Positions 1 through 8,964 of a stretch of 64,000 nucleotides of DNA are shown here, one piece after another. Source of the DNA: an uncultured Lutibacter sp. Its GTDB lineage: Bacteria; Bacteroidota; Bacteroidia; Flavobacteriales; Flavobacteriaceae. A program made the position numbers and the translations under genes. Below the pieces are notes generated by a model. The model ran no database searches, was not told where the DNA came from, and worked only from the letters and a program-made list of their open reading frames with translations. The DNA lies in contig NZ_CANLZZ010000001.1 of the NCBI RefSeq assembly GCF_947495725.1, positions 310,001 through 374,000 on the forward strand, written 5' to 3'. Numbering within the stretch: position 1 is the first letter of the stretch; the number at the start of each line of letters is the position of its first letter.

Positions 1-214
1 TATAATTAATTTTATACTTTGAATATGACAAACTATTTATGAACAGCCCTTTTTTTAATTTAGTTGGAACATTTATTTCAACAGAAGAATTATTAAATCC
101 AAAAGAATTTGATTCTTTTGGAACAAAATTAAAATCAATTTTCATCTGAACCTCATTTTGTGAAAACCCTAAATGAAAACTAAAAAACAATATAAATAAT
201 ACTCTATTAAACAT
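1..214 (-). CDS. secreted/outer-membrane protein, N-terminal part only
   Basis: An open frame runs leftward from an ATG at 212-214 to the window edge without a stop (about 71 residues visible). It begins with a clear signal peptide: a short basic start, a Phe/Leu-rich core, then LGFSQ as a likely cleavage site. The mature part that follows (NEVQMKIDFNFVPKE...) alternates polar and hydrophobic residues, which would suit a beta-barrel such as the DUF6268-like outer-membrane proteins. That family guess rests on the first residues only. The gene is cut by the window, and the 240 bases between it and the next gene hold the divergent promoters. Confidence 0.6.
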   Translation of the reverse strand, partial: MFNRVLFILFFSFHLGFSQNEVQMKIDFNFVPKESNSFGFNNSSVEINVPTKLKKGLFINSLSYSKYKINY

Positions 215-350
215 ATTTCTAACTACAATTATGCTTCAAAAGTATTTAGAAAACTTAGTAATAAACCCATAAATAGACGAATCAACCAATTTTATCTACT
301 TATAATGAAAAACACTCTACGAATCATTAAAAGTATTGATTATTAGCTAT

Positions 351-365
351 TTAACATTTTGTTAA
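351..365. promoter_or_regulatory. inverted repeat TTAACA-N3-TGTTAA
   Basis: A perfect 6-bp dyad with a TTT centre lies about 90 bases upstream of the DUF4270 start, in the divergent intergenic region. It could be an operator, but AT-rich DNA makes such dyads fairly common and no second copy with the same centre was seen in the window. Confidence 0.25.
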
Positions 366-453
366 CTATTTAATCGATACAATTCAAGCGTTCATATATT
401 TTAAGATGTTTTTACAATTGGCTTAAAATACCTTTACAAAAAAATACAAAACA

Positions 454-1752
454 ATGAGAAACCATTATTTGTTACTTTATATAAGTTTAGCACTATTAAC
501 TTCTTGTAATAATGATTCGTCAATTTATTCTGTAGGAGAAGATTTTATAGAACTAGACACTCGAGTAATTATTACAGATACTTTGTCCGTTAACGCCAGT
601 AGTATAATTTTAGATTCTATAACAACTTCAACTTCTAACAGATTATTAATTGGAGCTTTTCGAGATAATGATTTTGGCAATTTAACATCTCAAAGCTATT
701 TAAACTTAGAAACAACCACCTATACTATTGATAATAATGCAGTTTATGATTCCATTGGTTTAATTTTATATTACGACAAGTATTATTACGGTGATACCAC
801 TCAAATTCAAACTATTAAGGCACATGAGATTATTGAAAACTTTGAACCTGATAACAATGGAACTGCTTTTTATAACACATCGTCATTAAAGTATGATGAT
901 ACTATTTTAGGGTCGCTTGCTTTTACGCCTTACCCAAATAAAAAGGATTCTATTTTCATTCCTCTAGATAATAATTTCGGTAAAAATCTATTTGAAAAAC
1001 TTCAGGACAATGATATAAATAACTCGGATGACCTTTATCAAAATTTTAAAGGAATTACATTGGTTCCAAATGATAATAATACTGCCGTTTTAGGATTTGG
1101 TAAAACATCTTTAGTTATGAGAATGTATTTTACAATTGAAAATGAAAATGATGAAAACACAGATTATTATAATGATTTTACAATTGAAAGCGCCTATAAA
1201 TTTTTTAATAAAACAACGAGTGACAAGTCTAGCACATTGCTTTCATCAATTACTTCTTCCGAAGATATTCTAAAAAGTTCAGTAACTAATAACAAGGCAT
1301 ATATACAATCTGGAACTTCAATAAATATGAGAATAGATATACCATATATTAAAAATTTAAATGCTCTTGAACAAAATGGAACTGTACTAAGTGCCGCGTT
1401 AACATTTTATCCCGACATTAAAACCTTTGAATCAAATACTTTTGGAGCCGATTCACTTATAATTTATGTTGTAGACAAAAAAAACAGATTTATTCAACAA
1501 CTAACCAATAATGAAGGTTCTGCCGCATATGCAAAATATAAAAGCATGAATAACGAATTTGATTCACAAAATTATTACACTGCAGATATAACTTATTTTA
1601 TTGAAGAAATTAAAGCCAGTAGTTTCAATTTAGATTATTCATTACTATTTCAATTCCCTAACAATAATAATACTGTTAACAAAATTCAAATTTATGATTC
1701 AGAAAACTCAGAATCTAAAATGAAAGTTGATTTAACATATTTACTTTATTAA
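454..1752 (+). CDS. DUF4270 family lipoprotein
   Basis: This 432-residue protein opens with a lipoprotein signal (MRNHYLLLYISLALLTSC, Cys18 as lipidation site) and then SVGEDFIELDTRVIITDT, the arrangement typical of the DUF4270 family that is widespread in Bacteroidota. The body is rich in short beta-strand patterns and Asn/Asp/Ser, and the C-terminus ends with a strand-like hydrophobic run. The function of DUF4270 proteins is not established; a cell-envelope role is likely from the lipid anchor. It is followed after only 6 bases by an outer-membrane beta-barrel gene, so the two are probably cotranscribed and may act together at the outer membrane. Confidence 0.85.
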   Translation: MRNHYLLLYISLALLTSCNNDSSIYSVGEDFIELDTRVIITDTLSVNASSIILDSITTSTSNRLLIGAFRDNDFGNLTSQSYLNLETTTYTIDNNAVYDSIGLILYYDKYYYGDTTQIQTIKAHEIIENFEPDNNGTAFYNTSSLKYDDTILGSLAFTPYPNKKDSIFIPLDNNFGKNLFEKLQDNDINNSDDLYQNFKGITLVPNDNNTAVLGFGKTSLVMRMYFTIENENDENTDYYNDFTIESAYKFFNKTTSDKSSTLLSSITSSEDILKSSVTNNKAYIQSGTSINMRIDIPYIKNLNALEQNGTVLSAALTFYPDIKTFESNTFGADSLIIYVVDKKNRFIQQLTNNEGSAAYAKYKSMNNEFDSQNYYTADITYFIEEIKASSFNLDYSLLFQFPNNNNTVNKIQIYDSENSESKMKVDLTYLLY

Positions 1753-1758
1753 AATTAT

Positions 1759-3012
1759 ATGAAAAAAAATACTGTTTTATTTATAGGCTTTTTAGTTATT
1801 TGTTTCTCCTTAAAAGCACAAAGTGATTTTAGTTCACCATATTCGCTGTATGGATTAGGTCAAGAAAATTCGAATTATTTTGGTGGCTTATCAGCATTAG
1901 GAAATACTGGAATTGCATACACATCACCTAATTCAATCAATAAATCTAATCCTGCTTCATTAAGTTCTATTGCAACAAATTCCTTTTTATATGAAATTGG
2001 TTTTAACAGCACTTTTTCCAACAAAAAAAGTAATAATTTATCTCAACAAAATTTCGATTTCAGTTTTTCTCACCTAGCTATGGCATTTAAAATTAAAGAT
2101 TATTGGAAAACAAGTTTTGGAATAGTTCCATATTCAAAAGTAAGTTATGAAATTGATGTTGAACAGCCAATTGAAGGATCTACTGGGTCTTTCATTACAA
2201 ATATTACAGGATCTGGTGGAATAAATGAAGTATTTTGGGGTAATGGTTTAAACCTTACAAAAAACCTTTCGTTGGGAGTTGAATTTCAAGCCCTATTTGG
2301 TTCAATAAGTAAAGAACAACAAATATTTTTCGGATCCAAATCCGTAGCTTTAACAGAATCTAAAAACTATTTTGGAGTTGGATTAAATGCAGGGTTTCAA
2401 TACACTATAAACAACTTATTAAAAACAAAAACAACCCTGGGCGGCACCATTAATTTGCCAACGAGCTTAACTGGAAATGAAGATACTGAAGGCTACAAAA
2501 CTCTTTCAGAATCTGAAACGGTTTTACTAATTGAAGAATTAGACCAGTCTGTAAGTAACTTTGATCTTCCTTTAAAAATGGGTTTTGGTATCTCATCTAA
2601 AATCAATAAAAATTTACTGGTAAATATAGATTACAGCAAAAGTTATTGGACAAATACATACCTTTCCAATAGCACATACACCTTTAAAAATCAATCCGTT
2701 TATGGTTTAGGTATAGAATTTCAATCTTCAGAAAACTTAAATAGTTTTAAAGAAAATATAAAATATAGAGCAGGTATAAATTATAACTCAGGTTATTTAA
2801 ACCTCTCCAAACAAGATATTGACAGCTATAGTTTCTCTGTAGGTTTAGGAATACCCATATCAAAAGGAATTTCTCCTTCAGTTATAAATATAAATTATTC
2901 CTATGGTAAGGAGGGAACATTAAACAAGCAACTAATTCAAGATAATTTTCATAAATTATCCGTAAATTTAAGTTTAGTAGGGAATTGGTTTCGAAAACAA
3001 AAAATCTTTTAA
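1759..3012 (+). CDS. outer-membrane beta-barrel protein (porin/OmpP1-like)
   Basis: A 417-residue protein with a signal peptide ending at LKAQ, followed by SDFSSPYSLYGLGQ and a region (GGLSALGNTGIAYTSPNSIN...NPASL) resembling the N-terminus of OmpP1/FadL-type and related flavobacterial barrels. Repeated amphipathic strands ending in aromatic residues fill the rest, and the last residues form a terminal strand. The gene starts 6 bases after the DUF4270 lipoprotein stop, indicating an operon. Substrate is unknown; a fatty-acid transporter role should not be assumed from this resemblance. Confidence 0.75.
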   Translation: MKKNTVLFIGFLVICFSLKAQSDFSSPYSLYGLGQENSNYFGGLSALGNTGIAYTSPNSINKSNPASLSSIATNSFLYEIGFNSTFSNKKSNNLSQQNFDFSFSHLAMAFKIKDYWKTSFGIVPYSKVSYEIDVEQPIEGSTGSFITNITGSGGINEVFWGNGLNLTKNLSLGVEFQALFGSISKEQQIFFGSKSVALTESKNYFGVGLNAGFQYTINNLLKTKTTLGGTINLPTSLTGNEDTEGYKTLSESETVLLIEELDQSVSNFDLPLKMGFGISSKINKNLLVNIDYSKSYWTNTYLSNSTYTFKNQSVYGLGIEFQSSENLNSFKENIKYRAGINYNSGYLNLSKQDIDSYSFSVGLGIPISKGISPSVININYSYGKEGTLNKQLIQDNFHKLSVNLSLVGNWFRKQKIF

Positions 3013-3121
3013 TAAATACCACTAAATTTCATATATTATGTAGCATTCTTAACATTATGTTTCGTTATAATTTGTAATTTTACCACTTATATTTCTTTAC
3101 AAATTATAAACACTTATATAA

Positions 3122-4459
3122 ATGGAAGATGCTCTTTTATATGGAAGATTGCAATTTGCTTTTACTATAACTTACCATTATTTATTTCCACAACTCACCA
3201 TGGGTTTGGCTTTAATTATTGCTGTTTACAAAGGATTTTATCTGCGAACAGATAAAATTATATTTAATGAAGCAGCCAAATTCTGGGCTAAAATTTTCGC
3301 CATAAATTTTGGAATGGGTGTAGTAACAGGAATCCCAATGGAATTTCAATTTGGAACAAATTGGGCTCAGTTTTCAGAACGAACTGGCAATATTATAGGT
3401 CAAACTTTAGCTATGGAAGGTATGTTTTCCTTCTTTTTAGAATCTTCGTTTTTAGGTCTATTTCTCTTTGGAGAAAAAATACTAGGTCAAAAATTACATT
3501 TTTTAACAGCTTTTTTAATATTTATTGGTTCATGGGCTAGTGGTTATTTAATTATTGCAACACACTCCTGGATGCAAAATCCTGTAGGATATGAAATACT
3601 GGCAAATGGAAAATTTGCATTAAATAATTTTTCTGAACTGTTTAGTAATCCTTGGTTTCTTCCATCATTTTTTCATAATCAAATGGCTTCAATGGTAACC
3701 ACTTCATTTGTTATTGCAAGTGTTGGTGCTTTTTACCTCTTAGTTAATAAACATAAGGAATATGCTCACTTATTTTTAAAAACTGCAATTATTTCAGGGA
3801 TAATTTCTACTGTATTTGTGGCAGTTCCAACTGGAGATTTATTGGCAAAACAAGTAGCTAAAAATCAACCTGTAACATTGGCCGCAATGGAAGGTTTATT
3901 TAATGCCGAAAAAGGAGCTCCAATTGTATTAATTGGACAACCAAACATGAAAGAACAACGATTAGATAATAAAATTGAAGTTCCTAATGTGCTCAGTTTT
4001 TTAACTTACGAACGTTGGGATGCCGAAATTAAAGGTTTAAATGATTTTCCGGAGGAAACTTGGCCTACAAATATTCCTGGCTTGTATTATTCCTACCATA
4101 TAATGGTTGGTTTAGGAACCATTTTTATAGGAATAATGTTTTTAGCTGTTTGGTTTTTATGGCGAAAAAAACTGGAAATTCGTCGTTGGTTTTTATGGGT
4201 TTTATTATTTGCAGTTCCCTTTCCATACATAGCAAACACAGCAGGTTGGTATACTTCTGAACTTGGCCGACAACCTTATTTAGTTTACGGATTATTTAAA
4301 ACTAGTGACGGAATATCTGAGAGTGTTTCGGCAGGAAATACCTTATTTACCTTATTAGGTTTTGTAGGCTTGTACTTATTTCTTGGCTTTATAATGTTAA
4401 TACTTGTTGGTAAAACAATTCATAAAGGTCCAAGTGAAATAACTTTAAAAAATAATTAA
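3122..4459 (+). CDS. cydA: cytochrome bd quinol oxidase subunit I
   Basis: Subunit I of the bd-type terminal oxidase, which oxidises quinol and reduces oxygen in the inner membrane. Visible landmarks are His19 (THYHYLFPQ-type context), the haem-region glutamates Glu99 and Glu107 in AMEG and FFLESS, His185 in SFFHNQ, and GRQPYLVYG near residue 385. At 445 residues it is clearly shorter than the roughly 520-residue E. coli protein, which fits a short Q-loop between the middle helices. cydB follows after one base. The gene lies 110 bases after the previous one, with its own promoter region. Confidence 0.96.
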   Translation: MEDALLYGRLQFAFTITYHYLFPQLTMGLALIIAVYKGFYLRTDKIIFNEAAKFWAKIFAINFGMGVVTGIPMEFQFGTNWAQFSERTGNIIGQTLAMEGMFSFFLESSFLGLFLFGEKILGQKLHFLTAFLIFIGSWASGYLIIATHSWMQNPVGYEILANGKFALNNFSELFSNPWFLPSFFHNQMASMVTTSFVIASVGAFYLLVNKHKEYAHLFLKTAIISGIISTVFVAVPTGDLLAKQVAKNQPVTLAAMEGLFNAEKGAPIVLIGQPNMKEQRLDNKIEVPNVLSFLTYERWDAEIKGLNDFPEETWPTNIPGLYYSYHIMVGLGTIFIGIMFLAVWFLWRKKLEIRRWFLWVLLFAVPFPYIANTAGWYTSELGRQPYLVYGLFKTSDGISESVSAGNTLFTLLGFVGLYLFLGFIMLILVGKTIHKGPSEITLKNN

Positions 4460-4460
4460 T

Positions 4461-5537
4461 ATGGAAATTACCTGGTATGTAATACTATGCTTTATGCTTG
4501 TAATGTATATAGTTTTAGATGGCTTTGATTTTGGAGCAGGCATTATACATTTATTTTTTACAAAAAATGATAAGGAAAAAAAACAAGTGATGAGAGCAAT
4601 TGGTCCCTTTTGGGATGGAAATGAAGTTTGGTTAATTGCAGCTGGCGGTGTTTTATTTGCAACATTTCCAACCTTATATGCATCTGCTTTTAGTGGTTTT
4701 TATCTACCCTTAATAATGATTCTTTGGCTATTTATATTTAGAGCACTTGGTATTGAGTTTACACATTTAATTAATCACGAGCTATGGATTAAACCTTGGC
4801 AAAGAAGTTTCGGGCTATCTAGCTTACTATTAGCATTGTTTTTTGGAATTGCCTTTGGAAATATAATTAGAGGTGTAAACCTAGGAGGTGTGGAAAATGG
4901 TATTGCTCAATTTAATAATTCATATGCTTTTTTTACTCCATTATGGGATGGCAGCTTTTCGCCATTTGCTGAAAGACCAGGAGTTATTGATTGGTTTACA
5001 ATTACTATTGGATTAGTAGCAGTTTTATCATTAACAATACACGGAGCGTATTGGATTATTTTGAAAACTGAAGGAGATTTTGTAAAAAAATTGCAAAAAA
5101 AAATATTACCACTTTGGATAACCTTACTTGTTTTAGTTATTATTTCAATAATAGCATTTGTAGCAATGAAATCTTTTAACAGTGAATTATTTAACCAACA
5201 TCCTGCCATTTATCTTTTACCCGTAATTACTTTTTTAGGCTTTTTAGGAATGCTGGTTTTTAGAAAAAGCAATAAACATTGGCTTGGTTTTGCTTCATCA
5301 ACAACATTTATTATTTGTGGAATTGGAAGCGCTGTTGCAAGTATGTTTCCTATTGTAATACCTAGTACAAATTCCATAATTGAATCTTTAACAATTTATA
5401 ATACAGCTTCAGAAGCTTATGCCTTGGAAGTTGGTTTGGTTTGGTGGGTAATTGCCTTTGCTTTAGTTTTGGTTTATTTCACTTTTGTACATAAAATTTA
5501 CAAGGGGAAATTAACTAATAAACACGACCATCATTAA
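4461..5537 (+). CDS. cydB: cytochrome bd quinol oxidase subunit II
   Basis: A 358-residue polytopic membrane protein beginning METTWYVI-like and carrying the family signature VLDGFDFGAG near residue 20 and WDGNEVWLI near residue 50, both diagnostic of CydB. It partners with CydA one base upstream. No small CydX-type open frame and no cydCD genes follow; a strong terminator overlaps the stop codon, so this is a two-gene operon. Confidence 0.96.
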   Translation: MEITWYVILCFMLVMYIVLDGFDFGAGIIHLFFTKNDKEKKQVMRAIGPFWDGNEVWLIAAGGVLFATFPTLYASAFSGFYLPLIMILWLFIFRALGIEFTHLINHELWIKPWQRSFGLSSLLLALFFGIAFGNIIRGVNLGGVENGIAQFNNSYAFFTPLWDGSFSPFAERPGVIDWFTITIGLVAVLSLTIHGAYWIILKTEGDFVKKLQKKILPLWITLLVLVIISIIAFVAMKSFNSELFNQHPAIYLLPVITFLGFLGMLVFRKSNKHWLGFASSTTFIICGIGSAVASMFPIVIPSTNSIIESLTIYNTASEAYALEVGLVWWVIAFALVLVYFTFVHKIYKGKLTNKHDHH

Positions 5538-5578
5538 AATAAAAAAGTGACCAAATTTGGTCACTTTTTTATTTTAAT
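5533..5578. terminator. bidirectional terminator between cydB and TPM gene
   Basis: A 46-base perfect palindrome with core AAAAAGTGACCAAATT and its complement, flanked by A and T runs on both sides. It includes the cydB stop codon and ends just before the stop of the convergent TPM gene, so it can terminate both transcripts. Confidence 0.93.
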
Positions 5579-5582
5579 TTTT

Positions 5583-6413
5583 TTACCAACCTCCACCGGC
5601 TCCACCACCTGAGAAACCTCCTCCTCCAAAGCCTCCTCCAAAGCCACCGCTTCCAAAACCTCCACCCGAGCTTCCACCAAAACCACCACTACCAAAGCCT
5701 CCACTGTTACTTCGGCCGGCTCCACTTAAAATAATTGCTTCGAGTACTTGAGCTGCTGTTAAGTCTTTTCTTAAATTTCTTCCATTACCACCTCCACCTT
5801 TATTCTTTTTAGAGAAAATAATCATTAAAATAATGAAAATGATAAAAATAATAACCCCAATTGGAAAACCCGAATCATTATTTGTTTCTTTCCTAGTGCC
5901 CTTATAAGTACCGTTTAAAACTTCAAAAATGGCATCAGTTCCTTTATCTAAACCAGTATAAAAATCTCCTTTCTTAAATTCAGGAATAATTACGTTTCTA
6001 ACTATGCTACCTGTTGTTCCTGCAGTAAGTTTATGTTCTACTCCATAACCTGGTGAAATCCATATTTTTCGTTCCTTATTAGCTAATAATACAAAAACTC
6101 CATTATCTTCTTTTGCTTGACCAACTCCCCATTCATGAGCCCATTTTGGTGTTAAAATACCAATATCTTCACCTTTTATAGTTTCAACCGTAACCACAAC
6201 TATTTGAGTTGAAGTACTATCTGAATATTTTATAAGTTTTTGTTCTAAAGAACTCTTTTGAGCACCTGATAAAAGTTTTGCATAATCGTAAACACTTGTT
6301 TGAAGCTTTGGTTTTTCAGGAATTGTAAATTGTGCAAAAACAACCTGAGTTACCAAAATTGCTACAAATAAGGTAGTAAATTTTTTAAATAATTTAATGT
6401 GTAAAATCATCAT
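5583..6413 (-). CDS. TPM-domain membrane protein with glycine-rich tail
   Basis: A 276-residue protein of the YgcG/TPM_phosphatase family. It has an N-terminal signal sequence ending near VFAQ, a TPM domain from about residue 38 to 165 (VYDYAKLLSGAQKSSLEQKL..., ISPGYGVEHKLTAG), one membrane helix at about 185-202 (GVIIFIIFIILMIIFS) and a low-complexity Gly/Ser/Phe tail ending GGGAGGGW, a hallmark of these proteins. It is the last gene of a LemA-TPM-TPM set, and its start overlaps the previous stop by one base. The family's role is in membrane or photosystem/protein quality control in different organisms; here it is unknown. Confidence 0.88.
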   Translation of the reverse strand: MMILHIKLFKKFTTLFVAILVTQVVFAQFTIPEKPKLQTSVYDYAKLLSGAQKSSLEQKLIKYSDSTSTQIVVVTVETIKGEDIGILTPKWAHEWGVGQAKEDNGVFVLLANKERKIWISPGYGVEHKLTAGTTGSIVRNVIIPEFKKGDFYTGLDKGTDAIFEVLNGTYKGTRKETNNDSGFPIGVIIFIIFIILMIIFSKKNKGGGGNGRNLRKDLTAAQVLEAIILSGAGRSNSGGFGSGGFGGSSGGGFGSGGFGGGFGGGGFSGGGAGGGW

Positions 6414-6850
6414 TAGCCTTTAGATATTTCATCAGATAATTCATTGGTATCGTTAGATTTGTACGGGAAAAATTCTTTTAATTTATTACCAACTTCAATA
6501 ATAGCCAATTGCAATCCTTTTGAAGGATTACCTTTTGTAAAATGACTTAATACAAGCTCTTTTTCCGTATCCCAAAAATTATCTGGAACTCTAGAATTAA
6601 TACCCTCATCCCCTATTATTGCAAATTTCTTGCTTTCAACTGCTATATAAAATAGCACTCCATTTCTTTGATTGGTCTTATCCATTTCTAAGAAATAAAA
6701 AACCTCCAATGCTCTTTCCATAGGAGGTTTTTCAGTAACTTTTTCTATATGTACACGGATTTCCCCAGAAGTATTATTCTCGGCCGTTTTTATGGCTTTA
6801 ATAATATCTTTTTCTTCCGCTGCTGTTAAAAAATCTTCAACTTTAGACAT
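6413..6850 (-). CDS. TPM-domain protein, short form
   Basis: A 145-residue protein consisting essentially of one TPM_phosphatase domain (VEDFLTAAEEKDIIKAIKTAE, TSGEIRVHIE, GVLFYIAVESKKFAIIGDEGI). It has no signal peptide or membrane helix, so it probably faces the cytoplasm or binds its membrane-anchored partners. One-base overlaps join it to LemA upstream and the larger TPM protein downstream, showing translational coupling. The trio is a recurrent Bacteroidota arrangement. Confidence 0.88.
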   Translation of the reverse strand: MSKVEDFLTAAEEKDIIKAIKTAENNTSGEIRVHIEKVTEKPPMERALEVFYFLEMDKTNQRNGVLFYIAVESKKFAIIGDEGINSRVPDNFWDTEKELVLSHFTKGNPSKGLQLAIIEVGNKLKEFFPYKSNDTNELSDEISKG

Positions 6851-7458
6851 TATTCTTTTTTACCAAAATCAAATTCTACATCAGGAGCTTTATCTGCACC
6901 TGCTTCAGCATTAAAGTAAGGTTTACCTTCAAAATTAAAAAATCCTGCTAAAATATTATTTGGAAATGTTTTAACGTGATTATTAAAAGGCTTAATTGCC
7001 TCATTGTAACGAGTACGGGCTGTTAAAATCTGATTTTCTGTACTTGCTAATTCATCTTGTAGTTTTAAGAAATTCTGATTTGCCTTTAAATCTGGATAGC
7101 GCTCAACTGTAACTAATAAACTTTTTAAAGCTCCACTTAAACCTCCTTGCACCTCATTAAATTGGGCTAATTGTTCAGGAGTAATATTTGTTGGATCTAT
7201 ATTAACTGAAGTAGCTTTAGCACGAGCCTCTATAACTTGGGTTAAAGTTTCTTTTTCGTAATCTGCAGCACCTTGAACTGTTTTAACTAAATTCCCTATT
7301 AAATCATTTCTTCTTTGATATGCAGTTTCTACATTTCCCCAACTTTCAGAAACATTTTCATTTAATGTTATTCCTTTATTGTAAAATCCTTTTATCCAAC
7401 TATAGCCACTAAAAGCAAGAAGAACAATAATAATTACTGGTATAAGCCACTTTTTCAT
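6850..7458 (-). CDS. lemA: LemA family protein
   Basis: A 202-residue protein with a single N-terminal transmembrane helix (residues 4-24) and a helical domain containing the LemA signatures YQRRNDLIGNLVKTV and ERYPDLKANQNF. Family members are membrane-anchored four-helix bundles whose biochemical role is unclear. It heads a three-gene set with two TPM proteins (one-base overlaps), and the MerR gene lies 70 bases upstream, so a small promoter could sit in that gap. Confidence 0.92.
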   Translation of the reverse strand: MKKWLIPVIIIVLLAFSGYSWIKGFYNKGITLNENVSESWGNVETAYQRRNDLIGNLVKTVQGAADYEKETLTQVIEARAKATSVNIDPTNITPEQLAQFNEVQGGLSGALKSLLVTVERYPDLKANQNFLKLQDELASTENQILTARTRYNEAIKPFNNHVKTFPNNILAGFFNFEGKPYFNAEAGADKAPDVEFDFGKKE

Positions 7459-7528
7459 TTTATTTGTTTTTAAAATTTATAATTCTATTTAATTAGTTGC
7501 AACTATTGCAATTTTGTTGCTAATATAG

Positions 7529-7861
7529 TTAAGAAATTTGATTTTTTATTTTAATCAACTCTGCTTTTATAGATTCCAAACGCATAATAATATCATGATT
7601 GCTCTTTACTATTTTTGGTTGTTCTTTCATTTTGGTCTTTGCACCCTCCAATGTAAAGCCTTTTTCTTTAACCAAATGATATATTAGTTTTAAATTTTTA
7701 AGATCTTCTTGAGTAAATAATCGATTTCCTTTTTTATTTTTTTTCGGTTTTAGAATATCAAATTCTTTTTCCCAAAAACGTATATGCGAAGTGTTTAAGC
7801 CAAATGCTTTTGCTACTTCGCCAATTTTATAATACCTTTTTTCTGGTAAATCTATATGCAT
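7529..7861 (-). CDS. MerR-type transcriptional regulator
   Basis: A 110-residue protein whose first 75 residues form a MerR winged helix-turn-helix (YYKIGEVAKAFGLNTSHIRFWEKEF, then the wing with LKPKKNKKGNRLFTQEDL). The remaining 35 residues are a coiled-coil helix. There is no effector-binding domain and no metal-binding cysteine, so this is a short MerR protein of unknown signal. Its start overlaps the M23 peptidase stop by one base, suggesting a cell-envelope related role. Confidence 0.88.
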   Translation of the reverse strand: MHIDLPEKRYYKIGEVAKAFGLNTSHIRFWEKEFDILKPKKNKKGNRLFTQEDLKNLKLIYHLVKEKGFTLEGAKTKMKEQPKIVKSNHDIIMRLESIKAELIKIKNQIS

Positions 7862-8832
7862 TAGTCAAGTGATTGCCCTTCTTTTTGAGCCTCTTTTTGC
7901 ATAGCCTCAAATTCTTCTGGAGATAAATTTCCGTAATAGAAATTAATAGGATTTATTTTTGTTCCATTTTTATGAATCTCATAATGTAAATGAGGTGCTT
8001 GCGAACGTCCTGTATTTCCAACAAATCCTATTAAATCACCTCGTTTTACTTTTTGGCCTTTTCGCACATTATATTTACTCATATGCGCGTATAATGAAAT
8101 ATAGCCAAACCCATGATCAATTCTAATATGTTTTCCATAACCAGCAGAACTTTGATCGGCTCTAATTACTACTCCATCTCCCGATGCATAAATTGGTGTA
8201 CCACTTGGAGCTGTAAAATCCATACCCCAATGTCTTTTTCTAGCTTTTGTAAACGGGTCGGATCTCCATCCATAACCAGAAGCCATGCGTGTTAAATCTT
8301 CCTTTTTTACAGGTTGAATTGCAGGAATGGCAGCTAATAATTTTTCTTTATTCTCTGCTAATTTTACAATTTCATCTAACGATTTTGATTGTACATATAA
8401 CTGCTTAGACAAAATATCCATATTTTTGGTTACATCCATAATCATTTGAGAATTATCAAATCCTTCCAAAGATTTGTACCTATTAATTCCTCCAAAACCT
8501 GCTTTTCTTTGCTCTTCTGGTATTGGATTTACTTCAAAATACAAACGATAAATATTATTATCCCTATCCTGAATATCCTTTAGTATTTTATCTAGTTGTG
8601 CAATTTTTTTACTATGTAGCTGTTCGTTTAATTTTACAAACTCAAGTTCGCGTTTTAATTCTTTTTCTTTTGGCGATTCAAATATTGGAGTAAACACAAA
8701 AAATCCAATAACCATAAAAATAAAACCAGCTACCAATGTAAGTAAAAGACGTCTTAATTTTTGCCCTTTTTTAGGTTTTATCTTCTGATAAGACAACGTA
8801 TCTGAATCGTAATAATATTTTACCTTCGCCAT
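7861..8832 (-). CDS. M23 family metallopeptidase (cell-wall endopeptidase)
   Basis: A 323-residue membrane-anchored peptidase, likely cutting peptidoglycan cross-links. It has a cytoplasmic N-terminus, a membrane helix at about residues 30-50, a coiled coil at about 52-95, and a C-terminal M23 domain with the zinc motifs HWGMDF and HLHYEIH. MerR overlaps its stop by one base. It is divergent from alaS across 132 bases that must hold both promoters; no clear TAnnTTTG box was seen there. Confidence 0.93.
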   Translation of the reverse strand: MAKVKYYYDSDTLSYQKIKPKKGQKLRRLLLTLVAGFIFMVIGFFVFTPIFESPKEKELKRELEFVKLNEQLHSKKIAQLDKILKDIQDRDNNIYRLYFEVNPIPEEQRKAGFGGINRYKSLEGFDNSQMIMDVTKNMDILSKQLYVQSKSLDEIVKLAENKEKLLAAIPAIQPVKKEDLTRMASGYGWRSDPFTKARKRHWGMDFTAPSGTPIYASGDGVVIRADQSSAGYGKHIRIDHGFGYISLYAHMSKYNVRKGQKVKRGDLIGFVGNTGRSQAPHLHYEIHKNGTKINPINFYYGNLSPEEFEAMQKEAQKEGQSLD

Positions 8833-8964
8833 TGTTTAAAATTGTATTATTTTTGCATTTTAAAACGCCAATGTATTTACATATATTGCGGCGCATAATT
8901 AACAAAATTACAAAATGTTTTACAATACTAGTAAAACGAACATTATTTAGCATATAATTAACGT

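Noticed and set aside
3045-3075. TTAACATTATGTT-type dyad upstream of cydA as an FNR site
   Set aside because: Its centre spacing does not match the N4 dyads and no -7 box aligns, so it was not called.
4060-4260. Small open frame inside cydA
   Set aside because: Lies in another frame of a clear cydA gene and has no independent start signal or recognised domain.
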